Source: an uncultured Bacilli bacterium (GTDB taxonomy: Bacteria > Bacillota_I > Bacilli_A > RF39 > UBA660). From it: a DNA stretch of 64,000 nt. The position numbers were made by a program, and so were the translations under genes. Position 1 is the first letter of the stretch; each line of letters begins with the position of its first letter. The notes below the pieces were generated by a model. That model saw nothing but the letters and a program-made list of their open reading frames with translations, was not told the origin of the DNA and did not search any database. Where the stretch lies: positions 1 to 64,000 of the forward strand of contig CAKPKL010000005.1 in the NCBI GenBank assembly GCA_934167485.1, given 5' to 3'. Positions 24,933 through 34,196 of this stretch are shown piece by piece.

Positions 24933-27900
24933 ATGAGTAGAATAAAAGATTTTATTAAGAAATTAACTAAAATACAAAAATTTTGCTGTTTAATTTTAAT
25001 ATTAATCTTTTTTTTGATGGTTTTTGTTGTTTCTCCATCCCTTGCTAAATATAAAAATAGAACTACAATTTATACAGCAACAACTTGGGATGGAAAAATA
25101 GCAACAAAATATAAAACTGGTGATGGTACTGTTAATAATCCATATATAATATCAAACGGACAAGAATTAGCTTATTTTAAAGAACAATTAAAGGTAACAG
25201 ATTATGCAAATACATATTTTAAGTTATCTGGTGATATAGTTTTAAACGAAGGTGTATTTGATTATAACAGTACGGAAGGTGCTTTGTATATTTTAAATAA
25301 TGTAACCTATTACCTAGATGTAAAAACCGGTGAATACTATGATAATTATGAAAAAAATAATTCTTCAGTAGGAAAAATAAATAAATTTGAATCTTTAAAT
25401 AAATTCAAGGGAAATTTAAATGGTAATTCTTTTGTAATCTTCGGTTTATTTATATCAGATGAAGATAACACTTCTACAGGATTATTTAAAGAATTAGAAG
25501 GTGTTATAAAAAATTTAAGTGTGGAAAATTCTTTTGTTTTAGGTGTTAATAATACTGCTGGAATAGCAGGAGTTGCTATTAATTCAACTATAAATAGTGT
25601 TTTATATGATGGATATGTAATAGAAAATGGACAAGATGAACAATTAATAAGTTCTATAGATCCAATATCAATAACTGCTTCAAATGAAGAGGTTACAACT
25701 ACTATTGAAATTGGCAGTACACCAATGGAAAATATAAGTTCAATAGTTTTGACCGGTGATTATGTAATAAGTGATGACTCAAGTGAAACACAAATAAAAA
25801 TAAATAATAATACGTTATCAAATGGTCATTTTGAAATAAACTTGGGTAATATTGTTCAAAATGAAATATACATAACAGCTTCATCAAATATAGAAAATAC
25901 TAAAATTAATTTTACAAATTTAAAATATACTATTAATTATAATAATTCAATTACTTCAGGAATAGTAAGTGAGGCAAACAATACTTCAATTAATAATACT
26001 ATTAATAAAGCTAAAATTTATGGAAATTATATATCTTCAGGAATAGTAGGTAAAGTTAATAATACATTAAAAATAGAAAATTCATATAATACAGGAGAAA
26101 TTTATGGAAATAATATTGCATCTGGTATTGTTGGAGTTATAGATAATAATCAAAATTATGTAGAATTAAATAAAGTATATAATTCAGGTGAAATAATATC
26201 TCAAATATCTTCAGGTATTTTATCACGTGCACAAAATAATGTTGGTATTATTAATGTAAGTAATTCTTTTAATACAACAAATAATTATTCTATAAATAGT
26301 GTTTCTAATTCAGTTGTAAATGTTACAAATTGTTATAATATAAATAATTTGTCAATATATTCTGGAACATTAAGTAATGACTTTATATCAATTGATATAA
26401 CAAATTTAAAAAATAAAGAGTATTTAAATACAAATTTGGGATTTAATTCTTATATAGATTTTAAAGATTTAAAAAATAATATAAATAACGTTTGGGTTTT
26501 AAAAAATGGTTCATTACCAACGTTATACATAGATGAAGTTGAAAATCCAACAGCTTCAATAAATATAACAAAACATTCTTGGAAAAATTATAGTGATCAA
26601 TTAAATGTTATAAATTTATCTTCAAATATAACCTTTAGCATAGAAGAACTATCAAATATAGATCCAATTAAAGAAAAGTATTATTACATTTCAAATAATA
26701 AAATTGCTTTAACAGAAGAAGAATTAAATAACATAACTGATTGGACAAAATATGAAAATGTAGTAGAAATAAAATCATCTGGTTATTATGTTGTATATGC
26801 TAAAATAATTAAATATAACGATGAAATAGAATATATAAACTCAGATATTTTAGCTCTTGATTCAGATACTTTCGATGTAGAGTTAACTTTAAATAATAAA
26901 GTTTGGAAAACTAAAAGAGCTCCATTAGATGAAATTTATATAAATAAACCAGAGTATTTAACGGTAGTAGCAAACTATGGTTCAATTGGAATTCAAAATA
27001 TTGAGTATTTAGTTTCAACAAATAAATTAACAGATGATGAACTATCAACTTCAGTTTGGTCTTCATATGAAGATGTAATAGAAATAACAGAACCAGGAAA
27101 ATATATAGTATACGTTAAAGTTACAAACAATGATTTACAAACTAAATATATAAATTCAGATTATATAGTATTTGATGGTTATGAACAAAATTTATATATT
27201 GGTAAAAATAATAATCAATACAATAGTTTATATATAACACCAAATTCATCATTGAAATTAGAATTTAGTAGTAATGTAGATTTAGAATTTAAAGAAGGAT
27301 ATGAACATGTATTTTCTTCAAATATAAAATTACCTGTTAATACAAAAATAACTTTAATAGATAAAAATATTAATAAAATATATAATTTTGTGGTAGAAAA
27401 TGAAAATACTAATGTATATTCTTTTGATAAATTTAAAGAAATTGGTATGTCAACAGATAATTATTATGATGAATCTGTTAATTATAATAAAACTTATAAT
27501 ACACAAAATTATACAATTATAGTAGATTTTAAGAATGTAGTTGAAGTTCAAAATTATACAGATGTAACTTTTGAATTAGCGATTAAAAAACAAAATGAAT
27601 ATATATATCAAACATTGAATACAAGTTTAAAACCTTTTAATATTTGTATTGATAATATAGAATTAAAAGATAAATTATATATTACAAGTGATTATACAAA
27701 TCAACAAATAAATTATAATAGTGATTCACAAACAAATATAAATTTAGTATCTGGAATTAACTTTAGTACAATAAATGATATTGAAATAATAGATACAACT
27801 TTAGAAAATTATAATATGGGATTACAAATTAAAGTATTAGATTCAAGCGGTAATATAGTTTCAAAAGATAAATTAAATAATATGATTATTAAATTAGATG

Positions 27901-28505
27901 ATATTGATTATAAATTTAATGACGAAAATATAATTAAAGTTAATTTGGGAAATTCTAGACAAGTTACAAAAAATTTACAAATAATAACAGCAGAAGGCAA
28001 CAATACATTATCAGCTGGAACTTATTATATACAATTAGCAAATTATATATCAGAGGATGGATATAATTTTACAAATGTTAATTCTAATTATATTAGTATT
28101 CCTGTTGTTGTAAATAGTGAAAATGAAATAATTAATCAAAAATTTGTTTTAGAAAATATAGATGATTCTGAGATAGTTAATTTTAAAGAAACAACACAAA
28201 CAATGACTTATAAAATATTAGAACCTAGTAATATAGAGAATTTAAATGTAAGAGTATCTTTATATGAAAAAGAACAATTAACAGCATTCGATCAAAGTTA
28301 TAAACTAGTAGATTTAAAAGACTTTATAAATAATTCATTAACTTTAATATCAAACAAAACGTATTTAATTGATGCGTCTTCACTAAATATAGAACTTCAA
28401 TTGATACCAAACAAATTTAATAAAACTGGATATAAATATGTATTTGAATTATATGATGGAGATACAAGAATAGATCAAATATCAAAGTATTTTATAGTTA
28501 GATAG
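24933..28505 (+). CDS. Giant surface protein with beta-helix and Ig-like parts
   Basis: About 1190 residues. N-terminal hydrophobic segment (17-35) then SPSLAKYKNRTTIYTATTWDG, a SipW-like signal variant. Next comes the GDGTVNNPYIISNGQELAYFKEQL...LSGDIVLN opening typical of Bacillota surface beta-helix proteins, GLUG-like repeats (SSGIVGKVNN, NSYNTGEIYGNNIASGIVG), then two related ~90-residue modules with YVVYAKI / YIVYVKVT ends resembling Ig-like folds, and a long beta-rich C-terminal half. No LPxTG or C-terminal anchor. The second ATG (24933) suits the AGAGGT site better than the first (24927). Likely an adhesin or large structural component at the cell surface. Confidence 0.7.
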   Translation: MSRIKDFIKKLTKIQKFCCLILILIFFLMVFVVSPSLAKYKNRTTIYTATTWDGKIATKYKTGDGTVNNPYIISNGQELAYFKEQLKVTDYANTYFKLSGDIVLNEGVFDYNSTEGALYILNNVTYYLDVKTGEYYDNYEKNNSSVGKINKFESLNKFKGNLNGNSFVIFGLFISDEDNTSTGLFKELEGVIKNLSVENSFVLGVNNTAGIAGVAINSTINSVLYDGYVIENGQDEQLISSIDPISITASNEEVTTTIEIGSTPMENISSIVLTGDYVISDDSSETQIKINNNTLSNGHFEINLGNIVQNEIYITASSNIENTKINFTNLKYTINYNNSITSGIVSEANNTSINNTINKAKIYGNYISSGIVGKVNNTLKIENSYNTGEIYGNNIASGIVGVIDNNQNYVELNKVYNSGEIISQISSGILSRAQNNVGIINVSNSFNTTNNYSINSVSNSVVNVTNCYNINNLSIYSGTLSNDFISIDITNLKNKEYLNTNLGFNSYIDFKDLKNNINNVWVLKNGSLPTLYIDEVENPTASINITKHSWKNYSDQLNVINLSSNITFSIEELSNIDPIKEKYYYISNNKIALTEEELNNITDWTKYENVVEIKSSGYYVVYAKIIKYNDEIEYINSDILALDSDTFDVELTLNNKVWKTKRAPLDEIYINKPEYLTVVANYGSIGIQNIEYLVSTNKLTDDELSTSVWSSYEDVIEITEPGKYIVYVKVTNNDLQTKYINSDYIVFDGYEQNLYIGKNNNQYNSLYITPNSSLKLEFSSNVDLEFKEGYEHVFSSNIKLPVNTKITLIDKNINKIYNFVVENENTNVYSFDKFKEIGMSTDNYYDESVNYNKTYNTQNYTIIVDFKNVVEVQNYTDVTFELAIKKQNEYIYQTLNTSLKPFNICIDNIELKDKLYITSDYTNQQINYNSDSQTNINLVSGINFSTINDIEIIDTTLENYNMGLQIKVLDSSGNIVSKDKLNNMIIKLDDIDYKFNDENIIKVNLGNSRQVTKNLQIITAEGNNTLSAGTYYIQLANYISEDGYNFTNVNSNYISIPVVVNSENEIINQKFVLENIDDSEIVNFKETTQTMTYKILEPSNIENLNVRVSLYEKEQLTAFDQSYKLVDLKDFINNSLTLISNKTYLIDASSLNIELQLIPNKFNKTGYKYVFELYDGDTRIDQISKYFIVR

Positions 28506-28515
28506 GAGGGAATAT

Positions 28516-29055
28516 ATGAAAAAAAGATTTTATTTAATTGTACTTTTAATAATAACAATTACATTTTTTTCAGGAATAACATATTCCCTTTTTACATCTG
28601 ACGCTAAAATGTCTTCTAGTAATCAAGAAATTGCTAGTTTCCTTTTTGAGGAGCAGGATTTAGATAAAATAAGTTTAAATTTAAAAGATATGGTTCCAGG
28701 AGTTAACAGTCAATATGATTTTTCAGTAAAAAATAGTAAAAATGATAAAGTAAGTGATGTAACAATTGAATATCAAATTACAATAAAGACTTATCACTTC
28801 ATACCATTAGAAATAAATTTATACCAAATCGTAAATAATGAAGAAGTTTATATTGGTACTTGTGATGAATCATATACACGAAATGAAGATAATGAATTAG
28901 TATGTAATATGCCAATAAAAGAAATGGTTAAAAGTACAAATACAATGGATAATTATAGATTAAAACTTAATTTTTCTAGTGAATATAGTGATATTAAGTA
29001 TTCAGATTTGGTAGATTTTATTAATATAGAAATAAATAGTTGGCAGAAAATTTAG
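28516..29055 (+). CDS. TasA/camelysin-like secreted protein, 179 residues
   Basis: Signal: basic MKKR, hydrophobic 6-22, then GITYSLFTSDAKMSSSNQEIASFLFEE, close to the SipW-cognate pattern (TYSLFTSD, compare TYAYFSD-type signals). The mature domain (LNLKDMVPGVNSQYDFSVKNS) follows the TasA/CalY layout, where a strand is followed by L-P-G and F-x-V-x-N. Two cysteines could pair. ATG with AGGAGGGA, 10 nt after the giant gene. Expected to be processed by the SipW-type peptidases encoded downstream and to polymerise or decorate fibres; inference from family. Confidence 0.7.
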   Translation: MKKRFYLIVLLIITITFFSGITYSLFTSDAKMSSSNQEIASFLFEEQDLDKISLNLKDMVPGVNSQYDFSVKNSKNDKVSDVTIEYQITIKTYHFIPLEINLYQIVNNEEVYIGTCDESYTRNEDNELVCNMPIKEMVKSTNTMDNYRLKLNFSSEYSDIKYSDLVDFINIEINSWQKI

Positions 29056-29063
29056 GTGATAAA

Positions 29064-29966
29064 ATGGTAAGGATTAAGAAAAAAAGTTTGTTTATATTAA
29101 TTTTTCTAGTTTGTTTAATTTTAACACTCTCATTTACTTATACAAAATATATACATAATTCAGTTTGGAATTATTATTTAAAAACTAAAAAATTCTATTT
29201 TTCTAGTGATAATTTAAGTATAAATACTACAAAAAATTCTAATTTAAATTGGGATGGTAGCAGTATAGATGTTAATCTAAAAAATAGTTTAAGTAATACT
29301 CAAATAACTGGTTATGATATAGAATATAAGATAAGCTGTAAAGTGTTAGGTGATGAATCAAGTTATATTGATTGTTATTTTACTGAAAATGATTCATCTA
29401 GTTATACAGGCGTACTTTCTGGTGTAGAAGCTTGCGTTAATTCAACTGCTGATGGAATTGATGTAAGTAATTATACAAAAAAAGATTGCGAACTTTCAGG
29501 TTATAATTGGTATCAACAATCTACAGAGAAAAAATTATCATTTAATCTGAAATTAAATGATAATACAAAAAGTATAAAAGATGTAAAAGTAGAATTATCA
29601 GCAACTAGTATATCACCATATAAACTGGAACTTAAAGGCGTGTATACTATACACAAATTTGATACTGAAAATGATTCAATTATTTATAAATTAAATGATT
29701 ATAGTGATTATTCTAATTTATTACTTTCTAATCATAATAATCAAAGCAAATGTATAAATATAAACTGGAATTCAGATGAATTAAAAATAGATATAGATAA
29801 GAATAATTTAATAAATTATAGTGTTGACAAAAATAATTATATAAATGATGTAGAGATAAAACTCGAATCAAATGAAAATATTAATATAGATTTTTATAAA
29901 ACAGATAATTCAAAAAATTATACAATAGATGATTTTAATATTGTAGAAATGTCAAAGTGTTCATAA
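29064..29966 (+). CDS. SipW-type secreted protein, 300 residues
   Basis: Start at ATG 29064 is chosen because TTAGGTGAT lies just upstream; a longer reading from TTG 29040 overlaps the previous gene and has no site. Signal: KKKS, hydrophobic 9-22, TLSFTYTKYIHNSVWNYYLKTKKFYFSS. This is followed by a beta-rich Asn/Ser/Lys-rich domain with five or so cysteines. The segment ending KKFYFSSDNLS resembles the post-cleavage strand of TasA-like proteins. No membrane anchor at the C terminus. Probably an exported component of the same surface structure. Confidence 0.62.
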   Translation: MVRIKKKSLFILIFLVCLILTLSFTYTKYIHNSVWNYYLKTKKFYFSSDNLSINTTKNSNLNWDGSSIDVNLKNSLSNTQITGYDIEYKISCKVLGDESSYIDCYFTENDSSSYTGVLSGVEACVNSTADGIDVSNYTKKDCELSGYNWYQQSTEKKLSFNLKLNDNTKSIKDVKVELSATSISPYKLELKGVYTIHKFDTENDSIIYKLNDYSDYSNLLLSNHNNQSKCININWNSDELKIDIDKNNLINYSVDKNNYINDVEIKLESNENINIDFYKTDNSKNYTIDDFNIVEMSKCS

Positions 29967-30018
29967 TTTAGTTGCACTTATATTTGTTTTATGTTATTAT
30001 ATTATAGTAGGTGGTAAG

Positions 30019-30549
30019 ATGAAAGCATTAAAAATGATTAAAAAAATATTAATAGGAATTGTAGTGGCTATATATTTCGCTTTTGTAATTTTTATGACAG
30101 TATTATTATTAAATTACAATAAATATGGAGTTACCCAATTTGAAAATAAAAGTTTAATAATAATAAGGGATGAGATATCAACTAATAATTACAAAAAAGG
30201 TGATTTAGTAATAGTACAAAGTAAAAAGATAAATAACATTAAAGTAGGAGATGAAATTTTTACCTACCAAATAGCAGCTAATGGAGAAGTTAATATAGAT
30301 TTAGGTATAGTTGGTGAAGTTCATGAAGAAGAACAAGCTATTACATATGAAAATGGTTCCAATTACTCTATGGATTTTGTTATTGGAAGTGCTGAAAAAA
30401 CATACGAAAAAGTTGGTAATTATTTATCAGTTATAGAATCAAAATGGGGATTCTTATTTATAGTATTAGTTCCAAGTTTCTTAATATTTATATACGAAGT
30501 GTATAACTTAATAGTAGAAATAAAGTATGGAGCAGAAGAAGAGGATTAA
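30019..30549 (+). CDS. Signal-peptidase-like protein lacking the catalytic dyad
   Basis: 176 residues with the S26B topology of SipW: N-terminal helix (9-31), extracellular domain, C-terminal helix (143-166). The substrate-binding strand KKGDLVIVQ (about 59-67) is recognisable and IKVGDEIFTYQ follows, matching GDVIxYQ/GDIVTYK of the active enzymes here. But the serine box (S-x-S-M) is replaced by RDEISTNN and no T-H-R/Q follows GDEIFTYQ, so the Ser/His pair is missing. A pseudoenzyme or a chaperone for substrates is likely. ATG with GTAGGTGG. Ends in a hairpin with T-run. Confidence 0.65.
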   Translation: MKALKMIKKILIGIVVAIYFAFVIFMTVLLLNYNKYGVTQFENKSLIIIRDEISTNNYKKGDLVIVQSKKINNIKVGDEIFTYQIAANGEVNIDLGIVGEVHEEEQAITYENGSNYSMDFVIGSAEKTYEKVGNYLSVIESKWGFLFIVLVPSFLIFIYEVYNLIVEIKYGAEEED

Positions 30550-30565
30550 AAAAATAATCCTTTTT
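30543..30565 (+). terminator. Terminator after the pseudo-signal-peptidase gene
   Basis: GGATTA (30543-30548) / TAATCC (30555-30560) followed by TTTTT; the stop codon is inside the hairpin. Splits the locus into two transcription units. Confidence 0.7.
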
Positions 30566-30590
30566 ATATTCAAAAAAATGTCATAAAATA

Positions 30591-30619
30591 TTGTAAATAT
30601 TTGTAAAATATGATAAAAT
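30591..30619 (+). promoter_or_regulatory. Probable promoter of the peptidase-ATPase unit
   Basis: TTGTAA (30591-30596), 17-bp spacer, TAAAAT (30614-30619), 50 bp upstream of the next start codon. Confidence 0.5.
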
Positions 30620-30668
30620 TATTTATAGACTAGTAAAGTCAATAAATAAAGAGAATAGGAAGGTTAGT

Positions 30669-32648
30669 ATGGAGTTTGGAGGAAAGAGTAAAACTGAAAA
30701 AATTGTTAATATTTTATTAAATATCTTTATATTTATTTTTGGTATTATATTACTTATATCTATTTATAGTAATATCCAAACTAAAATACTAAAGAAAAGT
30801 TATTCAGATTTTTTTGGAATTTCTATTTTTGAAGTTCAAACTGGTAGCATGTCAGATGCGATAAATCCAGGCGATTGGATAATAGTAAAATCTTCACGTA
30901 ATTTTAAATTAAATGATATAGTAACTTATAAATATAATGATGAATTTGTAACACATCGTATTATAGAAGCTTATAGTAGTACATATGTGACAAAAGGAGA
31001 TGCTAATAATACTAAAGATGATCCAATAAATAAAGATCAAATAGTAGGTAAAGTCATTAAAGTTCTACCAAATTTTGGAATATTTAAAAAAACTATATTT
31101 AATCCAGTAGTACTTTTATCTTTGATTTTAACTATGTTGATATGTAACTTTTTATTTAAAAAGACTAAAGAAAATAACATAAAAGTTTTAAATGAAAAAA
31201 TTGATGTAAAAAAGGCTGTTAGTAATGTTACACAAAAAATAACTACTAAAAAAAGAAAAACAGTAAAATCGGTAAAAACGGTAAAAAAACAACCAATAAA
31301 AGAACTAGAAATTATTCCAGATAAAATAGAAGAAAATGTTGTTCAAGAAATAGATCAAAACGAATTAAATGAAGAAAATTTACAATATATACCTGTTGAT
31401 ATTTCTGAATTAGATGACACATTCTTAGAAATTGCTAAAAATGAAATTGAAGAACCTAAGAATGAAGAAATAAAAGTTGAAGTTGAGCCAAAGGAAGAAC
31501 AAAAAAAGACATCAACAAAAATCAATTTAGAATTATTAGATAACAAGGCAAAGAAAAGCAAAAATGTTATAGATAAGGTAATTACAATAAAAATAGAAGA
31601 ATTAAATGAAATAATTAATATTATAGAATCTGAAAATAAAGTTCAAGTTAATGAACCAACAATTAAAAATTTATTAATGAGTGCTTATATAGATGCAAAA
31701 TATTATAATTATTATGGTGATGATATAGATAACACTTCTAAAAAACAAACTATAAAAATTAATAAATATTTACAACATAGATCAGAAGTTATAAAGAGTG
31801 ATTATAAAGGTAGTGATACTAAGTATAATGAAAAAGTTGATAAATTTTTAGAAGTATTTGATTTAATTAACAATTTAGAACAAGCTAAAGATTCCATAAC
31901 AGATACTAAAGCTAAAAATGAGTATTATAAAAAAGAAATTACGAAGTTTTCTAAAAATAGAAAATGGAATAATTCCAAAATAAAGAGTACAATAACTGAA
32001 ATAATGAAAGTACAAAGAAATTATATAGGAATAGTTGATTATTTATTTAAAAAGTTAGAAACAAATATGTTTGAGTTGAACGTAAATAAATTATCTTCAA
32101 GAAAAAATTTATATGGCTTAAGTTTAACTCATAATATAAATTTTAGTAAGGTTTACAGCGATTATATAATAGATAAAACATATAGCGAAGGTGTAGTAGC
32201 AGAAGATAAAATGACAATCATGTTAACTCTTTTATCTACAAATATTGCAAGCGATATGTTAACAGGTAACTTTAACAAAAAATATATTTTAGTTGTACCA
32301 AAAAGTTTATTTTCAAAAGAAAAAAAATTTGAAAAAATATTAAAATCTATAGATGATGAATATGCAAAAGATAATGTAATATTATTATCAACTTATGAAT
32401 GTTTAAATAAGTATAAAACATTGATTAAAAAACTTAAACAACAAGGATTTCACTTCTCAACAGTGTTAAATAATAATTCAAAAATAGAAGAAAAATATTA
32501 TAAAAATCTTTATTTAGTTGATTATATTTTTGTTGATAAGAAGTTATCTAATGTTGTAAAAGTTTTATCAACTTTACCAGAAGATTTGGCTGATAAGGTT
32601 GTTTATGAAGATATAACGGAAGAAGTAGGAGATTTTGGTGGTGAATAG
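30669..32648 (+). CDS. SipW-type signal peptidase with large cytoplasmic tail
   Basis: Residues 1-165 are an S26B signal peptidase: helix 11-32, TGSM with Ser60, GDWIIVK, VTYKYNDEFVTHRII with His96, GDANNTKDDP, then helix 146-164. Ser/His (not Ser/Lys) is the ER/SipW form. The remaining ~490 residues face the cytoplasm: a Lys/Glu-rich linker, helical region (about 290-460) and a terminal ~190-residue domain whose order (YILVVPKSLF...LSTYECL...LKQQGFHFS...VDYIFVDKKL) recalls the second half of EAL domains without their catalytic motifs; this resemblance is tentative. B. subtilis SipW also has a non-catalytic role in biofilm formation. ATG at 30669 follows GGAAGG. Next gene starts 2 nt later. 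Confidence 0.78.
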   Translation: MEFGGKSKTEKIVNILLNIFIFIFGIILLISIYSNIQTKILKKSYSDFFGISIFEVQTGSMSDAINPGDWIIVKSSRNFKLNDIVTYKYNDEFVTHRIIEAYSSTYVTKGDANNTKDDPINKDQIVGKVIKVLPNFGIFKKTIFNPVVLLSLILTMLICNFLFKKTKENNIKVLNEKIDVKKAVSNVTQKITTKKRKTVKSVKTVKKQPIKELEIIPDKIEENVVQEIDQNELNEENLQYIPVDISELDDTFLEIAKNEIEEPKNEEIKVEVEPKEEQKKTSTKINLELLDNKAKKSKNVIDKVITIKIEELNEIINIIESENKVQVNEPTIKNLLMSAYIDAKYYNYYGDDIDNTSKKQTIKINKYLQHRSEVIKSDYKGSDTKYNEKVDKFLEVFDLINNLEQAKDSITDTKAKNEYYKKEITKFSKNRKWNNSKIKSTITEIMKVQRNYIGIVDYLFKKLETNMFELNVNKLSSRKNLYGLSLTHNINFSKVYSDYIIDKTYSEGVVAEDKMTIMLTLLSTNIASDMLTGNFNKKYILVVPKSLFSKEKKFEKILKSIDDEYAKDNVILLSTYECLNKYKTLIKKLKQQGFHFSTVLNNNSKIEEKYYKNLYLVDYIFVDKKLSNVVKVLSTLPEDLADKVVYEDITEEVGDFGGE

Positions 32649-32650
32649 TA

Positions 32651-34183
32651 ATGAATACGTTTTTAAGATTCTTTTATGAGTTTATTTCTATATTTTTTGA
32701 AGGTATATTTACTGTCTTTAAAGGGTTATATAATGGATTCATAAAAATGTTTAATATTAATGAATATAGTACACTAATAGATAATTATAAGGCTAATTTT
32801 AAAGGTGCAGAATGGTTGTTTGTTGGAATTTCTGTTTTGTTTCTTGTAGTAATAATTGGTTTAATAGCAATTCTATTATATTTCTTGATAAGAAAAACAA
32901 TTAGAAGAAGAAAAAATAAATTAAATCAAGATGAATTATTAGAAGAAATAGCTAATTTGAATGATGAAGTTCATAAACTAATGAAAGAAAAAGATGAAAT
33001 AATGGCTATGAAAGTTTCTCAATTAGGTTTAAAACCTGGTGAGGAACAAGATGATCAATCAGCAGAAGGTTCATTAGATGAAGAAGATAATGAAAATGCT
33101 GGTAAAATTAGATTCCCTAAACTAGTACAAATAGATGAGGAAATGAAAGGCGTTAAAATTAAAAACTATGATAATAGTTTTACATTAGAAGAATTAATGG
33201 ATAATTTCAGATGCTTTTCTGCTAGTAGATTACATTTATATTATGATCCAGTATTGTTAAGACCATTTTTTGCGGGTCTAGCTTGTGGTAAATTAATAAT
33301 TTTACAGGGTATATCTGGTACAGGTAAAACATCTTTGGCATATGCTTGGGGTAAATTTGTAAAAAAAGATTCTTGTTTAGCTTCTGTACAACCTTCTTGG
33401 AAAGATAAAACAGAGTTATTAGGATATTTTAATGAATTTACAAAGAAATTTAATGAAACAGAAGTTTTAGCAGAATTATATACAGCCTCATTTGATGATG
33501 ATGTTCATACTATAATTCTAGATGAAATGAATATAGCCCGTGTTGAATATTATTTTGCAGAAATGTTATCTGTTTTAGAGATTCCAGCCCGTGATGAATG
33601 GAATATTGAATTAGTAACAAGTGGATGGCCAGATGATCCAAAGAAAATAGATCATGGTAAGCTTCATTTACCAGGAAATCTATGGTATATTGGTACAATA
33701 AATAACGATGACTCTACATATATGGTAACAGACAAAGTTTATGACCGTGCTATGCCGATAGACATAGATACAAAAATAGATCCATATGAATGTAGAGATC
33801 AAGAAGCTATGAATGTTAATTCTAGTTACTTGGAATCTTTATTTAAAGAAGCAATGATTAAATATCCAGTAGCAGAAGAAAGTTTACAAAAAGTAAGGGA
33901 ATTAGATGATTATGTAATAAATCACTTTAGAATTGCTTTTGGTAATCGTATAATGAAACAATTAAATACATTTGTTCCTGTATATGTTGCTTGCGGTGGA
34001 AAAGAAGTTGAAGGAATAGATTACTTTATTGCTAAAAAAATATTTAGAAAATTTGAACAATTAAATTTAGCGTTTATAAGGGATGAAATAGATCCGTTCA
34101 TTTCATATTTAAATAAAAATTTTGGTAAAAAAGTAATGAAAGAATGTATAGCGTATTTAGAGAGAATAAAAAAATCAGTATAA
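32651..34183 (+). CDS. Membrane-anchored McrB-like AAA+ ATPase
   Basis: 510 residues. One membrane helix (about 55-80), a coiled coil (93-122), an acidic linker, then an AAA+ domain of the McrB/dynein-related clade: Walker A LQGISGTGKTSLAYAWGKF (~219-235), Walker B IILDEMNIARVEYYFAEML (~288-306), sensor-1 WYIGTINNDDSTYMV (McrB type GTMNxxD), and DRAMPIDID in place of DRALRRRF. No DNA-binding domain is visible. ATG with GGTGGTGA. It is followed by a DUF2357-like gene, the usual partner of McrB-like ATPases in restriction-type loci, but here both lie between signal peptidases. A role in assembling or gating surface-protein export is inference. Confidence 0.8.
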   Translation: MNTFLRFFYEFISIFFEGIFTVFKGLYNGFIKMFNINEYSTLIDNYKANFKGAEWLFVGISVLFLVVIIGLIAILLYFLIRKTIRRRKNKLNQDELLEEIANLNDEVHKLMKEKDEIMAMKVSQLGLKPGEEQDDQSAEGSLDEEDNENAGKIRFPKLVQIDEEMKGVKIKNYDNSFTLEELMDNFRCFSASRLHLYYDPVLLRPFFAGLACGKLIILQGISGTGKTSLAYAWGKFVKKDSCLASVQPSWKDKTELLGYFNEFTKKFNETEVLAELYTASFDDDVHTIILDEMNIARVEYYFAEMLSVLEIPARDEWNIELVTSGWPDDPKKIDHGKLHLPGNLWYIGTINNDDSTYMVTDKVYDRAMPIDIDTKIDPYECRDQEAMNVNSSYLESLFKEAMIKYPVAEESLQKVRELDDYVINHFRIAFGNRIMKQLNTFVPVYVACGGKEVEGIDYFIAKKIFRKFEQLNLAFIRDEIDPFISYLNKNFGKKVMKECIAYLERIKKSV

Positions 34184-34196
34184 AGGTGTGATATAG

